The position numbers and the translations under genes were made by a program. This document shows, piece by piece, positions 44,912-53,798 of a stretch of DNA of 64,000 nucleotides. The notes under the pieces were generated by a model, which saw nothing but the letters and a program-made list of their open reading frames with translations, searched no databases and had not been told where the DNA came from. Numbering within the stretch: the first letter of the stretch is position 1; every line of letters starts with the position of its first letter. Location: assembly GCA_002748425.1 (NCBI GenBank), contig PDSJ01000024.1:1-64000 (forward strand). The letters run 5' to 3'. This DNA comes from a candidate division KSB3 bacterium (GTDB lineage: Bacteria; Moduliflexota; Moduliflexia; Moduliflexales; Moduliflexaceae).

Positions 44912-45316
44912 GTGAAGAAACAAACACGATATCGAGTAACAGCAATTGTAGTGGTCTGTGTGATCGCTTGCGGTCTGTATTGGCTCGGAAAGGGGCACAC
45001 GATTTTACTTGAGAATAAAGATGTCACCATTAATGGTACAGCCTACGCAGCCGTAGATCACATTCTCCAGGTGTCGGTAGACGGCAAAAAAGCGATTCGC
45101 GTGAAATCCGGAAGCCGTAAAAAATTAAAAGGCAACGTCAGTGGTCCGTGGCACTCAATTAAAGTTGAGTCACTGGATGACAATAAACAGGTGGTGAAGA
45201 CGGTCGAGAAAAAATTTTCGACCAGCCTGGACGATATGTTTCTCCTCAGTCTTCCGGCGTTGCTGGCTGATGACGATAACTGGGCGCAAGTGTTTACAAT
45301 GCCTGCCAAAAAATGA
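44912..45316 (+). CDS. Small membrane-anchored protein behind the ABC operon
   Basis: A 134-residue protein starting at GTG 44912 (the nearby ATG at 44901 is stopped after four codons). One N-terminal membrane segment (VTAIVVVCVIACGLYWLG) is followed by a soluble, mostly beta domain outside the membrane. No cysteine for lipid attachment sits at a lipobox. It may be an accessory of the importer; a link to the uncharacterised DUF6672 family is possible but unconfirmed. Confidence 0.65.
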   Translation: MKKQTRYRVTAIVVVCVIACGLYWLGKGHTILLENKDVTINGTAYAAVDHILQVSVDGKKAIRVKSGSRKKLKGNVSGPWHSIKVESLDDNKQVVKTVEKKFSTSLDDMFLLSLPALLADDDNWAQVFTMPAKK

Positions 45317-45430
45317 TTCGAACATAGTCTTCTCCGATTTTGGAAAACTGAGGGGAAGAGCTGTGTTATGGATAACAAATATGATACTGTCATAACAGTA
45401 GTAGTAGAAACCCTGGACACGAGGTTGCTC

Positions 45431-46972
45431 ATGGCAAAAAATAAGTTATTATTAATGATTATGGATGGGGTCGGCTTGCGGGACTCATCAGAATATAATG
45501 CTCTTGAAAACGCTGAGACCCCCAATTTAGACAGCTATTTCAAGACTTGTCCAATGACGAAACTCACTTGCCATGGACGTGCTGTCGGCCTGCCTGACGG
45601 CGTGATGGGCAACTCCGAAGTCGGACACTTGAATATTGGAGCGGGGCGGGTCGTGATGCAGGACCTGGTGAGAATCGACTCAGCGCTTGAAAACGGCAGT
45701 TTTGAAGCCATCCCGGAATACCAAGACCTCGTGAAAGATGTCAAAGAGCATGGAAGATCGTTACACCTGATTGGCTTGCTCTCAGATGCCGGTGTGCACT
45801 CTGACATGAATCATTTGAAAAAAGTCCTCATGCTCTTAAAAAAAGACGGTGTTTCACAAGTCTATGTCCATGCCATCACCGATGGTCGTGATACGCCGCC
45901 GAATAGCGGCCTGGGCTATCTACGCGATATTATGGAATTTATGAAGGCTGAAGGCGTCGGTAAGCTAGCCACGATTATCGGACGGTATTACTGTATGGAT
46001 CGCGATAATCGCTGGGAACGCATTGAAATTGCTTATGACGCCCTGACGTCTGGGGTGGGCCTGCATACAAAAGAACCGCAGACGGCTGTCAAAGAGATGT
46101 ATGCCGATCATGTGACGGATGAATTTTTGAAACCAATCGTTGTTGATTATGATGACGGCAGCCACATTTTTAGAGACGGCGATGCCGTATTGGCGATGAA
46201 CTTCAGAGCCGATCGGATGCGGGAAATCGCGATTGCCCTGAACGACAAGGATTTCGATGGGTTTGAACGGAAAACGGTTCTGACGCTCCACTACAGCACC
46301 ATGAAAAAATATCGCGCTGATTTCCCTTATCCGGTTCTCTTCAAAGAGCAGCGTATGGATGCAATCGTCGGAGAGCTGATCTCCAGACATGCTTTGACAC
46401 AATTACGGATCGCTGAAACGGAAAAATATGCCCACGTAACCTACTTTTTCAACGGCGGTGAAGAACAGCAGTTCGAGGGAGAAGAACGCATCCTGGTTCC
46501 CTCACCAAAAGTCGCGACCTACGATCTGCAGCCGGAGATGAGTGCGCCGGAAGTCACGGAGAAATTGCTGGAAGCGATCGAGAACGATCTCTATGATGTG
46601 ATCGTTCTCAACTTCGCAAATGGTGATATGGTTGGGCATACCGGCGTGTATGAAGCGGCTGTTGCGGCTCTCGAATGTATCGATACGCTGATCGGCCGAA
46701 TCGTCAATGCGTTCACACGCCAGGGCGGAACCGTCCTGATTACTGCCGATCACGGAAACTCGGAAGAAATGTGGGATGCCAAACACAATCAGCCGCATAC
46801 ACAGCATTCATTGAATCCGGTTCCTTTTGTTGTCATCACAGCGGACAAACGTTCTCTGACCTTACGTGAGGGAGGCAGCCTCTGTGACATCGCTCCGACA
46901 ATGCTGGAGCTTCTGAATATTGCACAACCCAAAGACATGACAGGAACATCACTGATCGTCACAGAGCCTTGA
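45431..46972 (+). CDS. gpmI: 2,3-bisphosphoglycerate-independent phosphoglycerate mutase
   Basis: The manganese enzyme interconverts 3- and 2-phosphoglycerate. The start MAKNKLLLMIMDGVG at 45431 gives 513 residues, the family length. The catalytic serine is in GNSEVGHLNIGAG. Metal ligands lie in MDGVG, TADHGNSEEM and NGDMVGHTG. DGRDTPPNSG is also typical. Together with the two PFK genes upstream it adds a second glycolytic function to the window. Confidence 0.96.
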   Translation: MAKNKLLLMIMDGVGLRDSSEYNALENAETPNLDSYFKTCPMTKLTCHGRAVGLPDGVMGNSEVGHLNIGAGRVVMQDLVRIDSALENGSFEAIPEYQDLVKDVKEHGRSLHLIGLLSDAGVHSDMNHLKKVLMLLKKDGVSQVYVHAITDGRDTPPNSGLGYLRDIMEFMKAEGVGKLATIIGRYYCMDRDNRWERIEIAYDALTSGVGLHTKEPQTAVKEMYADHVTDEFLKPIVVDYDDGSHIFRDGDAVLAMNFRADRMREIAIALNDKDFDGFERKTVLTLHYSTMKKYRADFPYPVLFKEQRMDAIVGELISRHALTQLRIAETEKYAHVTYFFNGGEEQQFEGEERILVPSPKVATYDLQPEMSAPEVTEKLLEAIENDLYDVIVLNFANGDMVGHTGVYEAAVAALECIDTLIGRIVNAFTRQGGTVLITADHGNSEEMWDAKHNQPHTQHSLNPVPFVVITADKRSLTLREGGSLCDIAPTMLELLNIAQPKDMTGTSLIVTEP

Positions 46973-47056
46973 GAAGCTAACCTGCAGTAAGATAATGGCT
47001 TGTATGTATGACACGCCAGGCTGTTAAAATATTTTACCATCGATCGTACTTTTTTG

Positions 47057-47085
47057 TTGACAAATCTTCACACCTGTCACATAGT
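47057..47085 (+). promoter_or_regulatory. Candidate promoter of a structured leader
   Basis: TTGACA (47057-47062), 17-base spacer, CATAGT (47080-47085). Transcription would begin near 47092, just before the hairpins described next. Confidence 0.5.
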
Positions 47086-47091
47086 AATGAC

Positions 47092-47243
47092 ATTAAAGGG
47101 AAAATTGATTGGAGGAAGAAAGCTTCGAGGGAACCAGGTGAGAGCATCTCACGATTAACAACAATACCTCAACATCTTCCTCCATTTTTTATGCCTTCAG
47201 GCCGTTGTGCTTCGGGATCAAGCAGTGAGCAACGGTCTTTTTT
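47092..47243 (+). ncRNA. Candidate structured leader or small RNA with two terminators
   Basis: GGAGGAAGA (47111-47119) pairs with TCTTCCTCC (47175-47183), enclosing the hairpin GTGAGA-GCA-TCTCAC (47138-47152), and ends in ATTTTTTAT. A second hairpin follows, GCCGTTG/CAACGGT (47201-47236) with an inner TGCTT/AAGCA, and ends in CTTTTTTG. The sequence did not match any riboswitch class I could recall. It precedes the RmlD-like gene. Confidence 0.45.
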
Positions 47244-47258
47244 GTGCATATCACTTGT

Positions 47259-48167
47259 ATGCCTGCCTGCTCACAGATTTTGATCAGCGGCGGCAGCGGC
47301 TTTTTAGGATGGAATCTTGCCCGATATGCCGCCGAAGACCATAATGTGTTTCTGACCTATCATCAGCACCAAGTGAATGTTGAAGGGTGCAAGGCTCCTT
47401 ATTACTGCGATCTCCGCAACGAACAAGCCACCGAAAAGCTCATCAAAGATCTTCATCCTGATGTTATTATCCACACGGCTGCTCTGGCCAACGCTGACGA
47501 TTGCGAAGCACGACAGTCTGCAGCGTATGCAATTAACGTTGACGGAACGCTGAATTTAGTGAGACAGGCCGAAAAAATCGGAGCGCGCTTTGTATATATT
47601 TCGACCGATATGGTGTTTGACGGAGCCAACGGCAATTATCGGGAGGAGCACCGCCCAACGCCGCTTAATTATTATGGAGAAACGAAACTCCTGGGAGAAA
47701 AGCTCGTTCGGGAGATCTCTTCCAACTATCTTATTCTGCGTACGGCGCTGATGTACGGACACGGCAACGAGTTCAACGGTTGTTTCAGTGATTGGCTCTA
47801 CAACGGACTCCATCGCCAGCAATCGATCTCGTTGTTTACGGATCAATATCGTACTCCGCTCTACGTTCAGGATACGGTCAAAGCCGTATTCGAGATGATC
47901 GACCAGCCGATCAAAAACGACCTCTTCCATCTAGGAGGAGCAGAACGCCTCTCTCGCTATGAATTCGGAAAAATTTTCTGCGAGATATGGGGCCTTAATG
48001 ACCATAAGCTTCATCCGGTACAGATGGAAGAGGTCGACACCCTCGCCCGAAGAGGCTATGATTGTTCACTGATATCAGCGAAAATTCAGCACATCCTCAG
48101 CTTTCAACTTTCAGATGTCAGAACCGGCTTACAGCAGATGAAAAACTGTTATGTGCGCAGAACGTGA
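47259..48167 (+). CDS. RmlD-like NAD(P)-dependent sugar reductase
   Basis: An extended SDR protein of about 302 residues from ATG 47259 (a GTG at 47244 adds five). The Rossmann motif is ISGGSGFLGWN, the catalytic pair is in YYGETK, and STDMVFDG plus the RYRTPLYV-like QYRTPLYVQDT are typical of dTDP-4-dehydrorhamnose reductase. The pathway partners RmlA-C are not in the window. It may supply a deoxysugar to the glycan cluster 2.4 kb downstream. Confidence 0.85.
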   Translation: MPACSQILISGGSGFLGWNLARYAAEDHNVFLTYHQHQVNVEGCKAPYYCDLRNEQATEKLIKDLHPDVIIHTAALANADDCEARQSAAYAINVDGTLNLVRQAEKIGARFVYISTDMVFDGANGNYREEHRPTPLNYYGETKLLGEKLVREISSNYLILRTALMYGHGNEFNGCFSDWLYNGLHRQQSISLFTDQYRTPLYVQDTVKAVFEMIDQPIKNDLFHLGGAERLSRYEFGKIFCEIWGLNDHKLHPVQMEEVDTLARRGYDCSLISAKIQHILSFQLSDVRTGLQQMKNCYVRRT

Positions 48168-48228
48168 TGTGGAGAGAGCTGTTGCTACGCTCTCGTCCTC
48201 CATCCTTTCCACGAACAAATATTCCACG

Positions 48229-48678
48229 TTACTGCGCAAGAGGCAGCCTCTGTCGACTCCAGCCGTTAATTCCCTGAGTCATATTATAGGTTTCGACAAA
48301 ACCGAGTTTTTGCATAAGCTGCTGGGCTTTTGCACTGCGTTTGCCTGAACGGCAATAAATCAGATAAGCCTTTTGTGGGTCCAGTCCCTTCAGCTCGTTC
48401 TGAAAATCGGCAGAGTAAAAATCGAGATTCACAGCGTTCTCAATAAAGGCGTGCTTGAACTCAGTCGCCGTACGAACATCGAGAATGACGAAATCAGCAT
48501 TTCCCTGCTGTTCCTGAATCAACGCATAGGCTTCCTGTGGGGACAAATGTGCTGGCCGGTGTGATCTCTTTACCCGTGCTGACGAAGCTCCAGAAAATTC
48601 TTGAGGCTTTTCTCTCCAGACAAACAGCACAAACAGCCCAACGACTGCGATAACAACAAGCAGAATAACGATCGACAT
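48229..48678 (-). CDS. Membrane-anchored rhodanese-domain protein
   Basis: About 149 residues from ATG 48678, which follows GAGAGGG. One N-terminal membrane segment (MSIVILLVVIAVVGLFVLFV) precedes a single rhodanese domain. VILDVRTATEFKHAFIENA is the entry motif and the active-site cysteine lies in YCRSGKRS. Sulfur transfer or thiol redox outside or at the membrane is likely; partner unknown. Confidence 0.88.
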   Translation of the reverse strand: MSIVILLVVIAVVGLFVLFVWREKPQEFSGASSARVKRSHRPAHLSPQEAYALIQEQQGNADFVILDVRTATEFKHAFIENAVNLDFYSADFQNELKGLDPQKAYLIYCRSGKRSAKAQQLMQKLGFVETYNMTQGINGWSRQRLPLAQ

Positions 48679-48716
48679 AATGCGCCCTCTCTTGAGACGA
48701 CATTCCAGGGTCTTGG

Positions 48717-49682
48717 TTAATGACATGTAACTTTAAGCGAACTGGCAAACTTCCCGACACGAGTATTATTCAAATTCGGGGCATCCTGAGTGAACACATC
48801 CCACTGTCCAAGATATTTGGATTTGCGATAGAGTATCGCTTCGCACCCGGGAGCCACCCGAATCGAGAGAGCCCGATCGTGTCCCATTTTTGTGTCACCG
48901 AGGTTATACACATCCCGGGTAAATGTCTGACTGAAGCCCTGATAATTTATCCCGGAATATAGGGTGACACCGCTCGTGCTTTGAGCAGGCCCTGAGCCGA
49001 ATCCTCCGCCCGGTCCTCTGCCGCCGTCTGCCTCTCTGATATATAACTTTTGGTTAATATGTTTCTTGCCGCAAACATCGTCACCCCAAATTTTTAGCTT
49101 TGAAGGGTCCTTTGGGTTATTTGTTGTCCATCTGACCTGGGCATAATAGCGATTGCCATTCCACCAGTCCTTGATCACATCCCCACCGGTGGCGCTCCAG
49201 CCGCCTTGCTCGAAGGAACCGCTTACAATACTGGAATAGGTGTAAACCGTTCCGAAAACAACCGTTTCCGGTCCTTCAATTTTTCCAAAAGATCCGCATT
49301 CTTGTCTGGCACCAAGACCGTTGCCCGGGGCCCGACTTTCACCGAGAGTGACATATAAACGTTCTGAGCGATCTTTTCCACAACCGTCTATACCGGAAAC
49401 TTTCACCTTCATTGGATCGTTGGGATCCATCTTCTGCCATGTTACGGTTCCATAATAGATATTCCCATCGCTCCGGTCTTTGAGGAGTTCACCGCCGGTA
49501 ACACTCCAGCCTTTGCGTTGAAAAGACCCCTTCACCCGAACTGAATACGTAAAGGTCTGGCCCAGCTCAATGTTTGTCGGTCCGTTAATTTTATCAAATG
49601 AACCTTTCTGGCAGGCCGGCACTGAAGCCACAGCCGCTCCGAACAGCAGCATCGCAAAGACTATCACCATAAACTTTTTCAT
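48717..49682 (-). CDS. Secreted protein with two Ig-like repeats and a beta/gamma-crystallin domain
   Basis: A 321-residue exported protein from ATG 49682 with GGGAGGGG at 8 bases. The signal peptide is FMVIVFAMLLFGAAVA. Two homologous repeats of about 95 residues follow (CQKGSFDKINGP...GWSVTGGE, then ECGSFGKIEGP...GWSATGGD), each with a conserved cysteine pair. The C-terminal ~80 residues fit a beta/gamma-crystallin domain (LYSGINYQGFSQTF, then LYRKSKYLGQWDVF). Such domains often bind calcium, but here the usual site reads HDRALS and KFASS, so calcium binding is uncertain. Confidence 0.75.
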   Translation of the reverse strand: MKKFMVIVFAMLLFGAAVASVPACQKGSFDKINGPTNIELGQTFTYSVRVKGSFQRKGWSVTGGELLKDRSDGNIYYGTVTWQKMDPNDPMKVKVSGIDGCGKDRSERLYVTLGESRAPGNGLGARQECGSFGKIEGPETVVFGTVYTYSSIVSGSFEQGGWSATGGDVIKDWWNGNRYYAQVRWTTNNPKDPSKLKIWGDDVCGKKHINQKLYIREADGGRGPGGGFGSGPAQSTSGVTLYSGINYQGFSQTFTRDVYNLGDTKMGHDRALSIRVAPGCEAILYRKSKYLGQWDVFTQDAPNLNNTRVGKFASSLKVTCH

Positions 49683-50564
49683 ACACATTGCCCCTCCCTG
49701 ACGGGCGTTGCACACGACAGCCATACACGTTCAACCGAAATGTCATATCTTTATTCCGCGTGTAACTGCCGCAGGCTTGTCCTCCACCAAGCCAAACAAT
49801 TCGGCCTGGTTTATCTTACTCAAATGATAAATACCAATCTGATCCAGAGACGCGATCCCCGAAGATCCGCTCCAATCGCAGATGCAGTGTCTCTCCTCAG
49901 CACAACACTCCCCTTGTAAGCGGTCAGTGATTTTTCTCCTCCTTCAATTGCAGGCAACGTGAAATGAGGAGCTTCCAGTCTTGGAGTCTACTTCAAGACT
50001 GGAAGTGCCTCAGACACATCGTCAACATTCTGGGCAAAGGCTATGGGGTGGTCCCCATCACAACAGCCAAGACGAGCAACACAGCGCAAACGATTTGCGC
50101 CCCCGTCCTTTTACACACAACATTGAATATTTTTCAAATTATTTTTAGTATAAGGAACTTCACGTGGAAAGTCAACCCATCTGAAGCAGATATTTACCAA
50201 CAAATCACTTGTCTCTGAGCAGGTATTATAGAGAATCATGGCATGACCTCACATTTCGTTGCTCCGATGAGATGATCTGAAGCCTTATAAGTAAAATAAA
50301 CAACGTCACACTATGAATACGTTTGCATATCTTCAGCCGGCCTCTGTAAGTCCTGTTCACCTTGAGGCTTGCACTCTCTAGTGTTCTTTATCCCAGAGAT
50401 CTGCCGGTAATGGCTGAGAACGTGCCTAAAGCAGGATGATCCTGAAATTATGAGAATGGAGATTGACAGATACGACTTTCTGGCATAAAATATGAAATAC
50501 ACTGGTCGTGCTCAATGAAGAGAAGGACTCAGCTTAGTGTATTACAGAACAGGGATGCCTGACT
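49683..50564. other. Long intergenic region before the glycan cluster
   Basis: About 880 bases with no convincing gene; an 84-codon ORF at 49964-50218 has no ribosome site or domain. A strong hairpin lies at 49972-50005 (12 perfect pairs plus three, 4-base loop). The promoters of the two divergent flanking genes must be here but are not clear. Confidence 0.4.
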
Positions 50565-51749
50565 ATGAATATTCTTATGATCAATTACGAGTTTCCTCCG
50601 GTCGGCGGTGGTGGCGGTATCGCCACCTGTTATATTGCGAGGGAATTATGCTCTAAAGGGCATCAGGTCACTGTGCTGACATCCTGTTTTCGGGATTTAC
50701 GCCGCTATGAAGAGATCGAGGGAATCCGCATCTATCGGGTGCCGGTACTGCGGAAACGACGGGATTATTGCAGTGTTCCGGAAATGGCGACGTTTATCCT
50801 GAGTTCGATGCCGAAGCTGTTATCTCTGATGATAACACAGCGCTACGATCTCTGCCACATTTTTTTCGGCGTCCCTAGCGGTCCTCTCGGATATCTTGCC
50901 AAAAAGCTGTTTGGAGTTCCCTATCTGATTCGGATGGGCGGCGGCGATGTCCCTGGATTCCGGCCTTTTCAGTATAAGCGCTTGTATAGTCTGCTGAAAC
51001 CCTTTCTGAATGCACTTTGGCGTAATGCTGATTTTCTGGTGGCTAACAGCGACGGCCTGCGGACGATGGCCAGAAAGACGTTTCGGGAGAAGCCGATTCA
51101 CGTCATCCCTAATGGGGTGGATTTGTCGCGTTTTGCAAACAGTTTCCAGCACCACCCGGCCTCGGAAGTACGCATTCTCTTTGTCTCACGCGTAATTCAG
51201 CGTAAAGGGCTGCGCTATCTGATCGACGCTGTCCCGGCAGTCTGCGAACAAGCTCAGCAGCCTTTTGTGATTCATATTGTCGGTGACGGGCCGGATAACG
51301 AATTCTTTACACAGCAGATCCAAGAGGCCGGGCTGAACTCGTATTTCCGTTTTCACGGCTATATCGATCACGACAAACTGCCGCAATACTACCGGGACGC
51401 TGATATTTTCGTGCTGCCTTCGCTGGCAGAAGGCATGCCGAATGTCGTACTGGAAGCGATCGGGAGCGGCCTGCCGGTGATCGCCACCCGGGTTCCCGGC
51501 AGCGAAGACCTGGTGCATGACGGGGAGAACGGGTTTCTTCTGCCGCCCAGAGATTCAGCCGCTCTGAGCCGGGCTCTGCTCAGGCTGATTAACGATCGCG
51601 GTCTTCGCGAAATCCAGGGAACGCGCAGCCGCGAAATTGCCAGAGACTATGGATGGACTCAAGTTGCCGGGCAATATCTGGACCTCTATCGGCAGGTTGT
51701 CCTTCAACAGAGCAGCCCTGTTGTGCAGGAGTCTTTGGAACATGTTTGA
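50565..51749 (+). CDS. Glycosyltransferase family 4 protein
   Basis: A 394-residue GT-B glycosyltransferase. The N-terminal glycine-rich loop FPPVGGGGGIATCYIARELC and the donor-binding block EGMPNVVLEAIGSGLPVIAT are typical of GT4 enzymes. It opens the glycan cluster; the stop overlaps the next gene by 8 bases, so translation is coupled. Donor and acceptor sugars are unknown. Confidence 0.92.
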   Translation: MNILMINYEFPPVGGGGGIATCYIARELCSKGHQVTVLTSCFRDLRRYEEIEGIRIYRVPVLRKRRDYCSVPEMATFILSSMPKLLSLMITQRYDLCHIFFGVPSGPLGYLAKKLFGVPYLIRMGGGDVPGFRPFQYKRLYSLLKPFLNALWRNADFLVANSDGLRTMARKTFREKPIHVIPNGVDLSRFANSFQHHPASEVRILFVSRVIQRKGLRYLIDAVPAVCEQAQQPFVIHIVGDGPDNEFFTQQIQEAGLNSYFRFHGYIDHDKLPQYYRDADIFVLPSLAEGMPNVVLEAIGSGLPVIATRVPGSEDLVHDGENGFLLPPRDSAALSRALLRLINDRGLREIQGTRSREIARDYGWTQVAGQYLDLYRQVVLQQSSPVVQESLEHV

Positions 51750-52755
51750 ACGCTTCCGCCCTGCAGTCGAGCAGGCCCTGCAAGCGTCTGCTATCACGCC
51801 GCGCACGCACTTCTCCCAGCTTGTCCGGGATGAACTCTCTGATGTCTCTCTTGATATTCCACAGCAGAGTCCTGAAAAACAGCAGTTGAATCAGTTGTAT
51901 GAATTACGGGCGCGTGTGCTTGACTGGGAACTGGGAACCGGATATCTTGGATTTTTTTCAGCGAATCCCGGCAGCCGTTACACCTTTACCAGACGCCTGG
52001 AAGCCGTTTTTGACATGCTGCCTGACGATCTGTCAGGGCTGCAAATTTTAGAAGTCGGATGCGGGGCCGGCTTGCTCTGTCTGGAATTAGCCCAGAAGGC
52101 GCAATCCGTCACAGGCATCGACGTTTCACATGTTGTGCTGAATTTTGCCAGTCAGGTCCAAGAGATTGTCCGGGCTGCCAATGTGACTTTCCAGCATGGC
52201 GATGCCGAAAATCTGGCCTTTGCACATGAACGTTTCGACCTTGTCATTTGCAGTGAAGTCCTGGAACATTTGCTGGATCCGGAACGGGCCCTGGCGGAAA
52301 TTCAGCGTGTTGTCAAGCCCGGAGGAACCGTTGTCCTGACAACGCCCTCAGCCGAATCGTTGTCAGACCTCTGCATGGGATTCCTGCGCCTGTTCAGCGC
52401 ACGAATCGAATCGGAAAAAGACATACAATTTGATAAAAAGGCCTATCTGGCACTACAGCGAAGCCAGACTGAAGAAACCTGCTTCCCGGAGACCACCTTT
52501 ATGCGGATTCACGAGCGCTTTTCATACGCCCAACTCCTGGCGATGTTTGATCAGGCAGGCTTGCATGTAGAAGATGCGCAGGGGACAATTTTTGCATTTC
52601 CTCCGCATTATCAGCTTTTTTATCGCTATTGCCCAGGGTTTTTGCTTCCGGGTATCCATGCCCTGGAAACTGCCTTAAATGCCATTGGCTGTTTTCAGCG
52701 TTTTGGCTCGGTGACAAGCTGTTTTTTGCTCAAAAAACGTCACACTCCCGTATGA
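51742..52755 (+). CDS. SAM-dependent methyltransferase in the glycan cluster
   Basis: A 337-residue protein starting at ATG 51742 after AGGAG. The class I motif LQILEVGCGAGLLCLELA is around residue 110, followed by DVSHVVLNFA, and VICSEVLEHLLDPERAL, the UbiE/COQ5-like pattern. It may methylate the glycan or its lipid carrier; a tail region rich in aromatic residues could aid membrane contact. Overlaps both neighbours. Confidence 0.88.
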   Translation: MFERFRPAVEQALQASAITPRTHFSQLVRDELSDVSLDIPQQSPEKQQLNQLYELRARVLDWELGTGYLGFFSANPGSRYTFTRRLEAVFDMLPDDLSGLQILEVGCGAGLLCLELAQKAQSVTGIDVSHVVLNFASQVQEIVRAANVTFQHGDAENLAFAHERFDLVICSEVLEHLLDPERALAEIQRVVKPGGTVVLTTPSAESLSDLCMGFLRLFSARIESEKDIQFDKKAYLALQRSQTEETCFPETTFMRIHERFSYAQLLAMFDQAGLHVEDAQGTIFAFPPHYQLFYRYCPGFLLPGIHALETALNAIGCFQRFGSVTSCFLLKKRHTPV

Positions 52756-53798
52756 AAGCATCTGTGGAATTCATAAGACACATGAGCTTGAAAAGAGTTA
52801 TCAGTCTGACGCCCTTCTCAAAGCAGATTCCAAAACTGTTGTCTTTAGGACTGGGACTGCTTCTGATTGGCTGGCTCCTGGTCCAGCTTGATTTTTCTGC
52901 GGCGTGTCAGATTTTGCAAGATCTTTCAGTGGCTTATGTCTTCCTGGGACTGGTATTATACAGCCTCAGTTTTTATTTCAGAGTGAAACGATTCCGCAGA
53001 TTACTGCCTCAAGGAGCCCGTCTGCATACATTAGTTCCAATCGTTCTGGTTCATTATACCGCACTGAATATTATTCCGGCCAGATTAGGCGAATTTTCGT
53101 ATGTGTATTTCCTGAAAAGAATTCATCATATTTCTACCGGGATAAGTGTCTCGACATTACTCGTGGCAAGAGTATTCGATCAGATGGCGATTTCAAGCCT
53201 GTTTCTGTTCTCCTTAGCCTGGGTTGAATTAACAAGCCCCTGGCTGAAAACCGTCAGTTGCTGTGTTGGCGGAGGGCTGATCCTCTCTGTCGCGTTTCTT
53301 GTGTTGCTTTTAGTGTATAAACGTGCCTGTCTTCGCGGGCTCATGCGGCTTCTGCGTGTTTTGAACTGGGAGCATTGCCGCCTCGCTCAACGTGGCATCA
53401 CGCTGCTTGAAGATGTGGTCGAGGGGCTGGACGTACTCGGCTCAGCGCGTAAGGTCGCAGTCATATTTATGTTCTCACTTTTCGTCTGGTTAAGTATCCT
53501 GGGGGTGAATTATATGACGCTCAGAGCTTTTCAGGTTCGGCTTTCGTATGTTGAGGTCATGCTGGCCAGCACGTTTCTGATTCTTTTGACGGTCATCCCG
53601 TTTCAGATCTTCAGCGGGCTTGGTCTCCGGTCAATGACGTGGACCGTTGTCGCTGGAGCAATGGGTGTTTCCAAAGACACGGCGATTGTCTCGGCGCTCG
53701 GCTCACGAGTTGTGACCACCTGCTATCTTGTTCTCCTCGGCTCATTCGGACTTTGGAAAATATCAGGCGCGCTTTCTCAGGAGGAGCAGGCACTATGA
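52752..53798 (+). CDS. Lysylphosphatidylglycerol synthase-like membrane protein (flippase-like)
   Basis: A 348-residue polytopic protein with about 7-8 membrane segments, of the UPF0104/LPG synthase TM group, also annotated as flippase-like domain. VHYTALNIIPARLGEFSYVYFLKR is the signature region (cut: ALNIIPARLGEF). It lacks the soluble transferase half of MprF. Such proteins occur in glycan clusters where they may move or anchor lipid-linked sugars; not proven. ATG overlaps the previous stop by 4 bases. Confidence 0.85.
   Translation: MKASVEFIRHMSLKRVISLTPFSKQIPKLLSLGLGLLLIGWLLVQLDFSAACQILQDLSVAYVFLGLVLYSLSFYFRVKRFRRLLPQGARLHTLVPIVLVHYTALNIIPARLGEFSYVYFLKRIHHISTGISVSTLLVARVFDQMAISSLFLFSLAWVELTSPWLKTVSCCVGGGLILSVAFLVLLLVYKRACLRGLMRLLRVLNWEHCRLAQRGITLLEDVVEGLDVLGSARKVAVIFMFSLFVWLSILGVNYMTLRAFQVRLSYVEVMLASTFLILLTVIPFQIFSGLGLRSMTWTVVAGAMGVSKDTAIVSALGSRVVTTCYLVLLGSFGLWKISGALSQEEQAL

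Noticed and set aside
47092..47243. Known riboswitch classes (c-di-GMP, SAM, TPP, glycine, cobalamin) or SRP RNA
   Set aside because: Their conserved core sequences are not present.
49964..50218. 84-codon plus-strand ORF
   Set aside because: No ribosome site and no domain; it begins inside the long hairpin.
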